DNA of 64,000 bases from NCBI GenBank assembly GCA_050746125.1, contig JBOGKX010000012.1:31604-95603 (forward strand), in the 5' to 3' direction. The translations under genes were made by a program, and so were the position numbers. Shown here one piece after another: positions 16,672-25,777 of this stretch. Within the stretch, counting starts at the first letter, position 1. The number at the start of each line of letters is the position of its first letter. The stretch is from JAJPKR01 sp050746125 (GTDB lineage: Bacteria; Acidobacteriota; Terriglobia; Terriglobales; SCQP01). A model generated the notes under the pieces. That model ran no database searches. It saw nothing but the letters and a program-made list of their open reading frames with translations, and was not told the origin of the DNA.

Positions 16672-18042
16672 TGGCGCGGCCGCGCCGCCGCGAATGAAGA
16701 ACTGTTGCTTACTCGTGGCGGCGGGCACCGCCACGTCGAAAAAGCCCACCATCATCTCTTCCGTCGTCTGGTCGCCCCAATGCACCCATTGCGTGGGATC
16801 GGGGTTGTGGGGATTCGCCGCCGAGTTGTCGAACCAGGCGATGGCTTGCAGTTCGGTGCCGGCAGGCAGCCAGCGGGGCTGGGCCAGCTTGTAGCTGAGC
16901 TGCCAATAGAAATTCCAGTTCACGCGCAGCAGCGTTGTTGCCCGTCCATGGGCGACGAGGTTGTACTCGAAGCGCTTGCCGCGCAGATGCAGGTGCGGGA
17001 AAAAGCCGAGCAGCAGGGCGCGATTCGGCAGCGTTCCATGCACCTCGACCTCGAAGTTGGCGGCGCCGGGCGGAATCAGGAAATGGTCGTCGGTGAGTTG
17101 CAGGGTCAGTACTCGATAGCGCGGCCGCCGGCGGGAGAAAATCAGGCCGATCCGCGTCCGATCGCGGGTGGCGCGGCCGTTGGTGATGTAATGCATTTGG
17201 AAGACGAGATCGGAGCCGCGTGGGAGAAATTTGCCCATGTCGGCCGGCCAGCGATCGGGGCTGCTGCCGGGGGCATAGACGAGCAATAGGTCGCTATCGG
17301 TCCATTCCGCGTCGCGGCGGTCTTGCGGGGTAGGCAGATCCTTGGCGGTGAACGGCACGCCCACCGGCGCATGACGCAGCCAGGACGAGCCGGGCGGGCG
17401 AATGTAGACGACCGCATGATGGACATGGGCCGGCGCGGAGGGCTCGATCTGGCTGTAGCGCACCCATTCGTCGCGGCGAAAATGCGTGGGGACGATCTCG
17501 TAGGTATAGTCGACCTGCCCGCGCGCCGGCAAGGAAACCGACGACGGCATGGTCACGACCGCGTCGGGGGCAGGAATGTTCCATCCTGCGGTCCAATGCC
17601 GTGGCGGTGGCGCCTGGCGCGAGTTCCCGGCGGGCGCGCCGGCGCGGGACCAGGCTAGCAGCGTGGCGATCTGGCCCGCGCTGAGCGAGGTATCGTTGGC
17701 GAATCGGCCGTAGCGGGGGTCGGCAAACCACGGCGGCATCGCCCGGTGTGCGACAGCTTGGGCGATAGCGTGCGCGAAAGGCCGCGTTTGCCTGTAGGTG
17801 ACCAGCGGCATCGGCGCGATTGCGCCACTGCGATGACAAACCTGGCAATGCGCCTGGAGGATCGGCAGCACGTCTCGATAGAAGGTCGGCGGAGGCGGCG
17901 CGGTTGCGAAGGCGGCGGCCGCCGCCAGCGCCGCGAGCGATGCGGCGAAAAGCAACCGCCCGCGCCGCCCCGAACCCCTATTCCGCGCGGCGCTCGTAGG
18001 CGGCGATGGCGTCGGCGTGTTGCAGGGTGAGGGCGATATCAT
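16654..18042 (-). CDS. Exported cytochrome c / copper monooxygenase-like protein
   Basis: About 462 residues with a hydrophobic export segment (about 29-47), so periplasmic. A single haem c motif CQVCH follows early in the mature part. The remainder resembles copper type II ascorbate-dependent monooxygenases: HVHHAVVYI could form one copper site and FFPHLHLRGKRFEY with a later WFDNS region the second. Such haem-Cu fusions are frequent in Acidobacteriota and their substrates are unknown. The start is uncertain. ATG at 18042 overlaps the leuD tail by 65 bp; a TTG at 17955 after GGGGCGG would give a shorter signal peptide. It follows leuD on the same strand and may be read through from leuCD. 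Confidence 0.75.
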   Translation of the reverse strand: MISPSPCNTPTPSPPTSAARNRGSGRRGRLLFAASLAALAAAAAFATAPPPPTFYRDVLPILQAHCQVCHRSGAIAPMPLVTYRQTRPFAHAIAQAVAHRAMPPWFADPRYGRFANDTSLSAGQIATLLAWSRAGAPAGNSRQAPPPRHWTAGWNIPAPDAVVTMPSSVSLPARGQVDYTYEIVPTHFRRDEWVRYSQIEPSAPAHVHHAVVYIRPPGSSWLRHAPVGVPFTAKDLPTPQDRRDAEWTDSDLLLVYAPGSSPDRWPADMGKFLPRGSDLVFQMHYITNGRATRDRTRIGLIFSRRRPRYRVLTLQLTDDHFLIPPGAANFEVEVHGTLPNRALLLGFFPHLHLRGKRFEYNLVAHGRATTLLRVNWNFYWQLSYKLAQPRWLPAGTELQAIAWFDNSAANPHNPDPTQWVHWGDQTTEEMMVGFFDVAVPAATSKQQFFIRGGAAAPSLRVH

Positions 18043-18544
18043 CGAGGCCTTCCAGCAGGCATTGCTTGCGATACGGGTCGATCTGGAAGGCGAAGCTGCC
18101 GGCCTCGCCGCGGACGATTTGCGAGGGCAGGTCGATCGTCAATTCAAGCCCGGGGCAAGCGGCAACGGCGGCGAAAAGCCGGTCCACCTCGGCCTCGCTC
18201 AGGACCAAGGGCAGCATGCCATTCTTCAAGCAGTTGTTGTAAAAGATATCGGCGAAGGAGGGGGCGATGAGCGCCTGAATGCCGAAATCCGCGAGCGCCC
18301 AGGCGGCGTGCTCGCGCGAGCTGCCGCAGCCGAAATTGTCGCGCGCCAGCAATATGCGCGCTCCGCGAAACGCGGGCTGGTTGAGCGCAAAGCGGCTATC
18401 GCGGCGCCAATCGTAAAACAAGCCTTCGCCAAGGCCCGAGCGCACGATGCGCTTGAGGAATTGCTTGGGGATGATCTGGTCGGTATCCACATTGGCGCGG
18501 TCGAGCGGCGCCACGATGCCGGTCAGCGTGATGAAAGGTTTCAT
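17978..18544 (-). CDS. leuD: 3-isopropylmalate dehydratase small subunit
   Basis: 188-residue swivel-domain subunit of isopropylmalate isomerase in leucine synthesis. ANVDTDQIIPKQFLK, DNFGCGSSREHA and APSFADIFYNNCLKNG are characteristic LeuD motifs. ATG at 18544 overlaps the leuC TGA (ATGA), the usual coupling of this pair. The short C-terminal tail after ECKQ-like YRKQCLLEGLDDI is normal for the proteobacterial-type LeuD of about 190-200 residues. Confidence 0.96.
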   Translation of the reverse strand: MKPFITLTGIVAPLDRANVDTDQIIPKQFLKRIVRSGLGEGLFYDWRRDSRFALNQPAFRGARILLARDNFGCGSSREHAAWALADFGIQALIAPSFADIFYNNCLKNGMLPLVLSEAEVDRLFAAVAACPGLELTIDLPSQIVRGEAGSFAFQIDPYRKQCLLEGLDDIALTLQHADAIAAYERRAE

Positions 18545-19947
18545 TGTCCGGGCCACTCCCGCACATCGACGAAGTGTCCGGCGACGGCGGCGGCGGCGGC
18601 CATGGCCGGGCTGACCAGATGGGTGCGCCCGCCGGCGCCTTGGCGGCCCTCGAAATTGCGATTGCTGGTCGAGGCGCAGCGCTCGCCGGCGCGCAAAACA
18701 TCGGGATTCATGCCCAGGCACATGCTGCAACCCGATTCGCGCCACTCGAAGCCGGCCTCGCGAAAAATTCGGTCCAGGCCCAGGCGCTCGGCGGCGGCCT
18801 TGACCCGCTGCGAGCCGGGCACCACCATGGCGCGTACTCGCGGCGCGACTTTGCGGCCCCGCACCACCGCTGCGGCGGCTTGGAGATCTTCGATCCTCGA
18901 GTTGGTGCACGAGCCGATAAAAACGCGATCCAGCTGGATCTCCTGCAATGGCAGCCCCGGCTCGAGCCCCATGTACTCGAGTGCCAGTTCCACGGAACGG
19001 CGCGCGGCGGCGTCGGCGAACGTGGCCGGATCGGGCACGCGGCCGCCGACCTCGGCGACCATACCCGGGTTCGTGCCCCAGGTTACCTGGGGCGCGATGG
19101 CCGTGGCGTCGAAGACCAGCGAGCGATCGTAGGCGGCGTCGCTATCGCTGGCGAGCGCCAGCCAGCGGGCGGCCGCGGCCTCGAAGGCGGCACCGGCGGG
19201 GGCGTAGCGCCGGCCGCGCACGTAGGCCACGGTCTTCTCGTCGGGTGCGATCAATCCGGCCCGCGCTCCGGCTTCGATGGACATGTTGCAGACCGTCATG
19301 CGCTGCTCCATCGAAAGGGCGCGAATTGCCGCGCCCGTGTACTCGATGACGTGGCCGGTGGCGCCGCCCGTGCCAATACGGCCGATCGCGTGCAAGATCA
19401 GATCCTTGGCGGTAACCCCCGGCTGCAGCGCGCCGTCAAAGCGAAGTTCGAGGGTTTTGGGAGAGGCTTGCCATAAACACTGCGTCGCCAGCACGTGCTC
19501 GACCTCGCTCGTGCCGATGCCGAAAGCCAATGCGCCGAGCGCGCCGTGCGTGGAGGTATGGCTGTCGCCGCAGACGATGGTCATGCCCGGTTGCGTCAAC
19601 CCCAGTTCGGGGCCGATGACGTGAACGATGCCTTGCTCGGGGCTGTCGAGATCGAAAAGTGCAATGCCATACTCGCGGCAATTGCGGCTCAGCATGTCGA
19701 GTTGCTGTCGCGCCGCTGGGTCGAGGATTTGCAGCGGGCGGGGATCGGTCGGCACGTCGTGGTCCATAGTGGCCACCGTGCGGTCCGGGCGGCGCACCTT
19801 GCGCCCGCTGGCGCGCAAGCCTTCGAAGGCCTGCGGCGAGGTTACTTCGTGAATCAAATGCAGGTCGATATAGAGGAGGGCCGGCCGTCCCGCTTCCTGG
19901 TGAACGACATGGCGCTCCCAGATCTTCTCGACCAGTGTTTTGCCCAT
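18541..19947 (-). CDS. leuC: 3-isopropylmalate dehydratase large subunit
   Basis: 468-residue aconitase-family subunit that binds the [4Fe-4S] cluster and interconverts 2- and 3-isopropylmalate. Cluster cysteines lie in FIGSCTNSRIEDL and in CSMCLGMNPD. The N-terminal DLHLIHEVTSPQAFEGL and MDHDVPT motifs are also typical. leuA, leuB and ilv genes are not in the window. An almost perfect -10 element stands eight bases before the ATG, and no Shine-Dalgarno is visible, so the transcript may be leaderless. Confidence 0.97.
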   Translation of the reverse strand: MGKTLVEKIWERHVVHQEAGRPALLYIDLHLIHEVTSPQAFEGLRASGRKVRRPDRTVATMDHDVPTDPRPLQILDPAARQQLDMLSRNCREYGIALFDLDSPEQGIVHVIGPELGLTQPGMTIVCGDSHTSTHGALGALAFGIGTSEVEHVLATQCLWQASPKTLELRFDGALQPGVTAKDLILHAIGRIGTGGATGHVIEYTGAAIRALSMEQRMTVCNMSIEAGARAGLIAPDEKTVAYVRGRRYAPAGAAFEAAAARWLALASDSDAAYDRSLVFDATAIAPQVTWGTNPGMVAEVGGRVPDPATFADAAARRSVELALEYMGLEPGLPLQEIQLDRVFIGSCTNSRIEDLQAAAAVVRGRKVAPRVRAMVVPGSQRVKAAAERLGLDRIFREAGFEWRESGCSMCLGMNPDVLRAGERCASTSNRNFEGRQGAGGRTHLVSPAMAAAAAVAGHFVDVREWPGQ

Positions 19948-19955
19948 GAATTCTC

Positions 19956-19983
19956 ATTATACGGGCAGCCCCGCGAGCGTCAT
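19956..19983 (-). promoter_or_regulatory. Promoter of leuCD, probably leaderless
   Basis: On the minus strand ATGACG (19983-19978) and the perfect TATAAT (19961-19956) are 16 bp apart. The leuC ATG begins eight bases after the -10 box, so transcription should start at or next to the start codon. No ribosome-binding sequence lies between. Confidence 0.6.
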
Positions 19984-20111
19984 TTCTTCCCCAGGGCCGC
20001 AAAAGCTACCCGGCGCCGGGATGGGCCGTGGCGCGCAAATTGCTGCCCCGCAGGCACTTCACAGGTGGCGGTCGGATTGCTGAGAAGGTGATTTTTGAGG
20101 GAGGAAAAGCG

Positions 20112-20564
20112 TTGATTCGCAAGTCTGGACTGATCGTGACCTTGCTGTGTGCCCTGGGTCTGATGTTGCCCCTCGGCGCGCAAAACGTGAGCACGGCGAC
20201 CTTTTTCGGGGGCGCGATTCTTGGCGATCCATCGGGATTCCAGGGCGGCGCGGGGCTCGGTTTTGGCATTACTCATAACGTGAGCTTCGAGCCCAGTTTT
20301 GCCATCGGCCGCACCGGGGGCGTCAACGTATTCACTCTCGACGGCGTCTTCGATTACAACTTCCATCTTCAGCACGGCCAGCCGATTCCCTATATTCTCG
20401 GCGGCGTGGGTCTGGCGCAGTACGCCAACTCAACCCATGGCTCGCCGATTGTCGGCGGTGGAGTGCGCTTTCCGATTTCGGATGGCTGGCAGATTCGCCC
20501 CGAGATCCGTTGGGGCACGCACGGACTCAGTCGCTTCACGATCGGCCTGACTAAGACGTTTTGA
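20112..20564 (+). CDS. Small exported beta-barrel-like protein
   Basis: 150-residue protein with a clear signal peptide (MIRKSGLIVTLLCALGLMLPLGAQ) and a Gly/aromatic alternating mature part ending in Phe (GLTKTF). This is the pattern of a small OmpA/OmpW-like outer-membrane beta-barrel. The start is TTG at 20112, chosen because a strong Shine-Dalgarno (GAGGGAGGAAAAGC) sits directly before it and the signal peptide begins there. The function is unknown; phenylalanine at the C-terminus fits BAM recognition. A terminator follows about 60 bp downstream. Confidence 0.72.
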   Translation: MIRKSGLIVTLLCALGLMLPLGAQNVSTATFFGGAILGDPSGFQGGAGLGFGITHNVSFEPSFAIGRTGGVNVFTLDGVFDYNFHLQHGQPIPYILGGVGLAQYANSTHGSPIVGGGVRFPISDGWQIRPEIRWGTHGLSRFTIGLTKTF

Positions 20565-20627
20565 AGGGCTCTGCGGAATCGGCCGCTCTCACTTTTCTAG
20601 TCACTGTCGCTGGGGCGGCTTAGCCGG

Positions 20628-20647
20628 CGCGCTAGAGCGCGTTTTTT
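20628..20647 (+). terminator. Rho-independent terminator after the beta-barrel gene
   Basis: CGCGC-TAGA-GCGCG (20628-20641) followed by six T's (20642-20647) is a compact intrinsic terminator for plus-strand transcripts. It overlaps the last codons and the stop of the convergent gene 20632-21486. Confidence 0.7.
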
Positions 20648-21486
20648 ATGTCGGGCCAAAATTCGGCGCCTAGATTGAAGATCGCCGTGCCCCCGAGATC
20701 GAAGCCGATGCGGCTCATGGTCAGCCCGACTCCCCGATCGGTTCTAGGGTAATAGGCGTTCGAAAGCACGGCTGCGGCCAAGGTCCCCAGCAGGGCCGAG
20801 GAATCGACCACGGTAGCGCCGCCGCGGTCGGAGCGAGTGACGAAAACGCGGCTTAATGCGTAGAAGATGCGAGTGGCGCTGCTCCCCTGGCCCAGGCGAA
20901 AGTAGCGGGGGTCCTGATGGAACCAAACCGGCAATAGGTAGTCGCCGATGAATCCCGAAGTATTGGCGTCAACCAAGGCCGCGCCATAGCATTTGCCGAA
21001 CCCGCCCAGGCCCGGCCCGTAGCCGCAGAAGCCGGTGCTCGAGTGCTCGAACAGCGTCTCCACCCCGCCCAGCGCGAGGCCCATGGGGTCATACACGTCG
21101 CGCAGCATTTCCATCAATTTTTCGTGCGGCGTGAGCGGTGGAACGTTTCTAAGGTATTCGACGTTGTAGGCGGGAATAATGAAAAAGATGTGCTTGCCGG
21201 CGCCGCGTCGCGGCTGAGGCGTGCTCGTTTGGCTGCCCTGCTGCCAAGCTGATCCCTGCACCAAGGCGGCCAGTTGGCGCCGCGCCGGCGCCAACGTGCT
21301 CGGCGGCACGGGCCAAAGCAGGCGCGCGGCGGCGGCGGGGAAGAACTCCGGCCGCACCCGCTCCTGGGCCTGGGCTAGCGGCGCCAGCAGCAGGCAAGCC
21401 GCCACCAGGCAAAGGAATCTCGGTGCCGTGCGGTGACCCGGCGCGTGCTGGGAATGTGCTGGCAATGGGCGCGGCTGCAACGACAT
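20632..21486 (-). CDS. Conserved exported protein of unknown function
   Basis: 284 residues with an N-terminal signal peptide ending at AQAQ. The mature part includes KHIFFIIPAYNVEYL, a Gly-rich segment with two cysteines (FCGYGPGLGGFGKCYG) that could form a disulfide, and DYLLPVWFHQDPRYFRLGQG. These resemble a protein family common in acidobacterial genomes and possibly associated with the outer membrane. No enzymatic motif is apparent. The ATG at 21486 is preceded by GGGAGG at good spacing. The upstream 262 bp to the GH27 gene show no further feature. Confidence 0.6.
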   Translation of the reverse strand: MSLQPRPLPAHSQHAPGHRTAPRFLCLVAACLLLAPLAQAQERVRPEFFPAAAARLLWPVPPSTLAPARRQLAALVQGSAWQQGSQTSTPQPRRGAGKHIFFIIPAYNVEYLRNVPPLTPHEKLMEMLRDVYDPMGLALGGVETLFEHSSTGFCGYGPGLGGFGKCYGAALVDANTSGFIGDYLLPVWFHQDPRYFRLGQGSSATRIFYALSRVFVTRSDRGGATVVDSSALLGTLAAAVLSNAYYPRTDRGVGLTMSRIGFDLGGTAIFNLGAEFWPDIKNAL

Positions 21487-21748
21487 TGTGCCTCCCGCTA
21501 GGCTCCCCGCGCGTCCATTTGGGGATGGATGCGCTAGGGCAGCGGCGGCGCCGTCCTATCTTCGGACAATGCTCCCGACACTGCCACCCGTGGCGGAATT
21601 TCCTAACGGAAACTCGCAGCTTGGCCGGAACCCCTGACGCTTCGCCGGCAACAAAGGGCTATTCCACTCAGAGCCTCTCCATGTTGCGCGATATTAGCTT
21701 GCCGCGCAACCCAGAGCGGACCGCGCGGTCCTCTCCTCCGGCGAAGAG

Positions 21749-22900
21749 CTAGTGACTTAACCGCAGCATCACCACCCCGTGCGGCGCCACCTTGGCCGTG
21801 AAATGGTCGGGAACGCGGCCGCGGTTGGCGTGCGCCCAGAGTTCGCGCACATGCGGCCTGCCGCCCATCCCCAATTGCGACCAGCGCACGGTCACCTGGG
21901 CCGGCTCCTCGCCGCGATTAAAAAGCCCCACTGCCCAAGCCCCACCGTGCAAGGGCTTGCCCCAAACCTCCGTCGTGCCGTCCTGACTGAGACGCGTGCC
22001 CTGCTTGCCGAGTGGATCCTGATCTACGGCGATGACGTCGCGGTTGGTGAGAATCGCCAGCGTCGCCGGGCTCATGTGCGCCAGGTCGTTGCCGGCCAAA
22101 AGCGGCGCCGCCAGCAGCGCCCACAGGCTGAAGTGCGTGCGGTATTCGGTGTCGGTCATGCCCCCGTTGCCGACCTCCAGCATGTCGGGATCGTTCCAGT
22201 GGCCGGGGCCGGCATAAGGAGCGAGGCGGCCTTGATTGAAACCGATCTGGGACATCCGCTTCCAGGTGTCGTTGATATCGCCGGTGGTGCGCCAAAGATT
22301 GCCGCCCACGCCCGCCCCCCAGGTCCAGACGTCTTGCCAGCCGTACTGGCAGAGGCTGTAAACGATGGGCCGGTGCGTCGCCAGGAGCGCCAGCGCCATC
22401 TTGCGATAAACGTCTTGCATCTGGTCGCGCTTGTAGACGCGTCCCGCGCTGCACCAGTCGTACTTCAGATAGTCAATGCCCCACTTGGCGTAGGTGCGGG
22501 CGTCTTGCGCCTCGTGCTGATAGCTGCCCGCATACCCGGCGCAAGTCTTGGGGCCGGGCGAGGAATAAATACCGAGCTTGAGCCCCTTCGAATGCACGTA
22601 GTCGGCCAGCGCCTTCATATTGGGGAATTTGGCGTTGGGCTGGATGTTGCCCTGCGCGTCGCGTTGCCCCTCCCAGGTATCGTCGATGTTGACGTACTTG
22701 TAGCCGGCAGCCTTCATGCCGCTCGCCACCATGGCATCGGCGGTTTCGCGGATGACCTGATCGTTAACGTGGCGGTGGAAATGGTTCCAGCTGTTCCAGC
22801 CCATGGGCGGCGTGCGCGCCAAGTGATTGCGCTGGCCGGCGGCGGGCAAGGCGAGCATCAGGGCGGCGGCGAAAAGAACAAGGGATCGGGCGTTGCGCAT
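21749..22900 (-). CDS. Secreted GH27 alpha-galactosidase
   Basis: 383-residue glycoside hydrolase family 27 enzyme that should release alpha-linked galactose from oligosaccharides or plant polysaccharides. A signal peptide (MRNARSLVLFAAALMLALPAAG) directs export. The catalytic nucleophile is the Asp in DYLKYDWCSAG and the acid/base the second Asp in GHWNDPDMLEVG. TPPMGWNSWNHF, YVNIDDTWEG and GIYSSPGPKTCAGYAGS line the (beta/alpha)8 barrel. A C-terminal beta domain ends in VMLRLSH. It is divergent from the small cytochrome gene, and no polysaccharide-utilisation genes adjoin it. Confidence 0.94.
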   Translation of the reverse strand: MRNARSLVLFAAALMLALPAAGQRNHLARTPPMGWNSWNHFHRHVNDQVIRETADAMVASGMKAAGYKYVNIDDTWEGQRDAQGNIQPNAKFPNMKALADYVHSKGLKLGIYSSPGPKTCAGYAGSYQHEAQDARTYAKWGIDYLKYDWCSAGRVYKRDQMQDVYRKMALALLATHRPIVYSLCQYGWQDVWTWGAGVGGNLWRTTGDINDTWKRMSQIGFNQGRLAPYAGPGHWNDPDMLEVGNGGMTDTEYRTHFSLWALLAAPLLAGNDLAHMSPATLAILTNRDVIAVDQDPLGKQGTRLSQDGTTEVWGKPLHGGAWAVGLFNRGEEPAQVTVRWSQLGMGGRPHVRELWAHANRGRVPDHFTAKVAPHGVVMLRLSH

Positions 22901-23012
22901 GCGAGTTCTCAGGGTTTCTCGCGCATTGTAGTCGCCGGGCAGCGCTTTGACAACCCGCTCCGCCGGCGGCCCAGGGTGGCGATGGCCGGCCGAATCGGCG
23001 ATTATAAAAACG

Positions 23013-23366
23013 GTGAAGTCTCCGATTCTATTGCTGATCGCCGCCGTGGTGCTGGCGTTTTTGGTGATCGCCAACGATCCCGGCCGAGCCGTGGCTTTGG
23101 GTCCCGCAGCCAACGGCGAGGCGGTGAGCACGCCCGCGCAGCCGCCCGGACAACCGACCGCCGCCAGCGCCAGCGATGCCGCCGCCGGGCAATTGGTGCT
23201 GGCGCGCTGCGGCGGCTGCCATTCGCTCGACAAGCTGCAACAAAATCCTCAGGATGAAGCCGGGTGGACGCAAACAGTGCGCCAGATGGAGCAGATGGGC
23301 GCGCAAGTAGCGCCGTCGGAAGAGCCGGTCATCGTGCGCTATCTAGCCCGCCACTTCGCGAAGTAG
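23013..23366 (+). CDS. Small membrane-anchored c-type cytochrome
   Basis: 117 residues starting at GTG 23013 (MKSPILLLIAAVVLAFLVIA), with an N-terminal hydrophobic anchor or signal and a single haem motif CGGCH. The distal methionine could be in the QMEQMGAQV segment. The short haem domain resembles sulfite- or quinohaemoprotein-associated cytochromes that pass electrons in the periplasm. No partner enzyme lies next to it. The longer reading from 22947 lacks start signals and is not preferred. Confidence 0.75.
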   Translation: MKSPILLLIAAVVLAFLVIANDPGRAVALGPAANGEAVSTPAQPPGQPTAASASDAAAGQLVLARCGGCHSLDKLQQNPQDEAGWTQTVRQMEQMGAQVAPSEEPVIVRYLARHFAK

Positions 23367-23376
23367 CCGCGGCGGA

Positions 23377-24969
23377 CTAAAGCTTGCGGGCGACGGATTT
23401 GGCCTGCGTGAACAGCAGCAAATAATCGGGCCCACCGGCCTTCGAGTCGGTGCCCGACATATTGAAGCCGCCGAAGGGATGCGCTCCCACCATCGCGCCG
23501 GTGCACTTGCGATTGAAATACAAGTTGCCGACGTGGAACTCCGCGGCCGCCTTGGCGAGCTTCGCCTCATCGCGCGTATAGACGGCGCCGGTGAGTCCGT
23601 ACTCGTTGTTGTTGGCGATGTCCAGCGCGTGATCGAAATCGCGGCACGGGATCACGGCCAGCACCGGTCCGAAGATCTCTTCTTGGGCAATGCGTGCGTC
23701 CGGGGCCACGTCGGCGAAGACGGTTGCGGGAACAAAATAGCCCTCGCCGGGCGCGGCGGCGCCGCCGGCGACCAAGCGGCCTTCGCGCTTGCCGATCTCG
23801 ATGTATTCGAGAATCTTCTTGCGCGCGCGCTCGCTGATTACCGGCCCCATGTAGTTGGCCGGGTCGGCGGCGTCGCCGACGGTGATCTTCTTCGCCCGCT
23901 CGGCCAGCGCGGAGACGAAGCGGTCGTACACCGCCGGATGGACGATGGCGCGCGAGCACGCCGAGCACTTTTGTCCTTGGTAGCCGAAGGCGGAGGCGGT
24001 CACGCCCTCAACCGCCGCGTCCAGGTCGGCGTCGGCATCCACGATAATCGCGTCCTTGCCGCCCATCTCCAGAATGGTCCGCTTGATCCAGCGCTGGCCG
24101 GGCGGCGTCATGGCGGCGCGTGCATGGATCTGTAATCCCACCGCCTTCGAGCCGGTGAAGGCAATGAAGCGCACGCGCGGATCTTCGACCAGCGCATTGC
24201 CCACGGTCGCGCCGCCGCCGGTGACGAAGTTGACGACGCCGGGCGGCAAGCCGGCATCGTCCAAGATCGCCATGAAACGCGCGGCGATCGTGGGCGAGTC
24301 GCTGGAGGGCTTGAGCACCACGGTGTTGCCACAGACCAGCGCCGCCATGGTCATGCCCGCCATGATGGCGGAGGGAAAATTCCAGGGCGGAATGACCGCG
24401 CCCACGCCGAGGGGAATGTAGCGCAACTCGTCGCGCTCGCCCGGCAGTTGGGTCACCGGCGCGGGGCGCAGAAACAGCCGCACCGCCTCGCGAGCATAAT
24501 ATTCGGCGAAATCGATGGTTTCGTTGACGTCGGCTTCGGCTTCGGGGAAAGTCTTGCCAGCTTCGAGCGTGAGCCAAGCGCTGTATTCGGCCTTGCGCTC
24601 GCGCAGGATCGCGGCGGTTCGCAGCAGGATCTCGATCCGCTTCTCGGGCCGGGAGCGGGCCCAGCACTCGAAGACGGCGGTGGCCGCGGCCACCGCGTCG
24701 GCGGCCATGGCGATGGTTCCTTCTTGATGGCGGCCAACGACCTCGCTCGCGCGCGAGGGGTTCACCGAGTCGAACTTTTCTTCGCTGCGCCGCTCACGAT
24801 TCTCCCAGCCGATAAGGTTGGGGTATTCGCGGCCCATTTCGGCGCGGGCGGCGGCGACGGCGGCGGCGAAGCGCTGCCGGACCTCGGGGCGGCTGAAATC
24901 GGAGGCCGGCTCATTGCGGAATGTCGGCAGGCGCAGCACATCGGCGGGCGGGGCAACCGTGGTTACCAT
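23377..24969 (-). CDS. pruA: 1-pyrroline-5-carboxylate dehydrogenase
   Basis: 530-residue aldehyde dehydrogenase that oxidises glutamate semialdehyde to glutamate, the second step of proline degradation. The catalytic cysteine is in GQKCSACSRA, the conserved Glu in TILEMGGKDA, and NAD contacts in IPPWNFPSAI and FTGSKAVG. The N-terminal extension (FRNEPASDF, about residues 15-60) is typical of monofunctional P5CDH (RocA/PruA), not of generic ALDHs. A proline dehydrogenase gene is not adjacent. The ATG at 24969 faces coaX, whose stop lies 10 bp away on the same strand. Confidence 0.93.
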   Translation of the reverse strand: MVTTVAPPADVLRLPTFRNEPASDFSRPEVRQRFAAAVAAARAEMGREYPNLIGWENRERRSEEKFDSVNPSRASEVVGRHQEGTIAMAADAVAAATAVFECWARSRPEKRIEILLRTAAILRERKAEYSAWLTLEAGKTFPEAEADVNETIDFAEYYAREAVRLFLRPAPVTQLPGERDELRYIPLGVGAVIPPWNFPSAIMAGMTMAALVCGNTVVLKPSSDSPTIAARFMAILDDAGLPPGVVNFVTGGGATVGNALVEDPRVRFIAFTGSKAVGLQIHARAAMTPPGQRWIKRTILEMGGKDAIIVDADADLDAAVEGVTASAFGYQGQKCSACSRAIVHPAVYDRFVSALAERAKKITVGDAADPANYMGPVISERARKKILEYIEIGKREGRLVAGGAAAPGEGYFVPATVFADVAPDARIAQEEIFGPVLAVIPCRDFDHALDIANNNEYGLTGAVYTRDEAKLAKAAAEFHVGNLYFNRKCTGAMVGAHPFGGFNMSGTDSKAGGPDYLLLFTQAKSVARKL

Positions 24970-24979
24970 GACCCCTTTA

Positions 24980-25771
24980 TTATCGCGCCGACGCTTGATT
25001 GCGCTCCCAAACCAGCCGCAGCCCTTCCAAAGTCAAGTGCTCGTCGTATTCGCGCAAGTGACGCGAGTCTTGGACCAACAATGGCGCCCAGCCGCCGGTG
25101 GCCAGGCACTTGGTGTGCGCTCCGAGTTCGACGAGCAGGCGATCGAGAATGCCATCCACCATGGCCAGGTAACCGTAGTACAGGCCGGATTGGATGCTGC
25201 CGACCGTGGTCGAGCCGATCAGCCTCTCGGGCTTCCGCAGCTCCACCCGCGGCAGGCGGGCGGTGCGCGTGAAGAGCGCTTCCGCGGCGATCGCCAAGCC
25301 GGGGCAGATGATGCCGCCGCTGTATTCGCCGCGAGCGCTGATCACATCGAACGTGGTCGCCGTGCCGAAATCGACGATGACCGCCGGGCCGCCTAGGCGG
25401 GCGTATCCGGCCACCGCGTTGACGATGCGATCGGCGCCGACGTCGGCTGGCGGCTGATAGAGGATCGGCATGCCGGTCTTGAGTCCGGGGCCCACGAAGA
25501 GCGGCTCGAGCCGGAATTTGCGCGTCAGAGTCTGCCGCAAAACGGCGTCGATGGGCGGTACCACCGAGGCCACGATGGCATGGCGGATTTCCTCCATGCG
25601 GCGGCCCTCGCCGGCGAACAGGCCGCGCAGCAGCAGCGCGAGCTCGTCCACGGTTTGCGCGCGATTGGTGTTGATGCGCCAACTGGCGACCAGGAGCCGC
25701 TCGGCATAGAGACCGATCACGGTGTGAGAGTTGCCGACGTCGATGGCAAGCAGCATAGACGGCGTTTCCAT
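24980..25771 (-). CDS. coaX: Type III pantothenate kinase
   Basis: 263 residues. Catalyses the first step of coenzyme A synthesis, ATP-dependent phosphorylation of pantothenate, and is insensitive to CoA feedback. ASKHA-fold motifs are present: AIDVGNSHTVIG (phosphate-1), GADRIVNAVAG, VDFGTATTFDV (catalytic/phosphate-2) and GGIICPGLAI. The family normally begins right at the first motif, so the internal ATG at 25756 (MLLAIDVG) is an equally good start. birA ends seven bases before ATG 25771; the birA-coaX pair is common in several phyla. Confidence 0.95.
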   Translation of the reverse strand: METPSMLLAIDVGNSHTVIGLYAERLLVASWRINTNRAQTVDELALLLRGLFAGEGRRMEEIRHAIVASVVPPIDAVLRQTLTRKFRLEPLFVGPGLKTGMPILYQPPADVGADRIVNAVAGYARLGGPAVIVDFGTATTFDVISARGEYSGGIICPGLAIAAEALFTRTARLPRVELRKPERLIGSTTVGSIQSGLYYGYLAMVDGILDRLLVELGAHTKCLATGGWAPLLVQDSRHLREYDEHLTLEGLRLVWERNQASAR

Positions 25772-25777
25772 TTTCGC

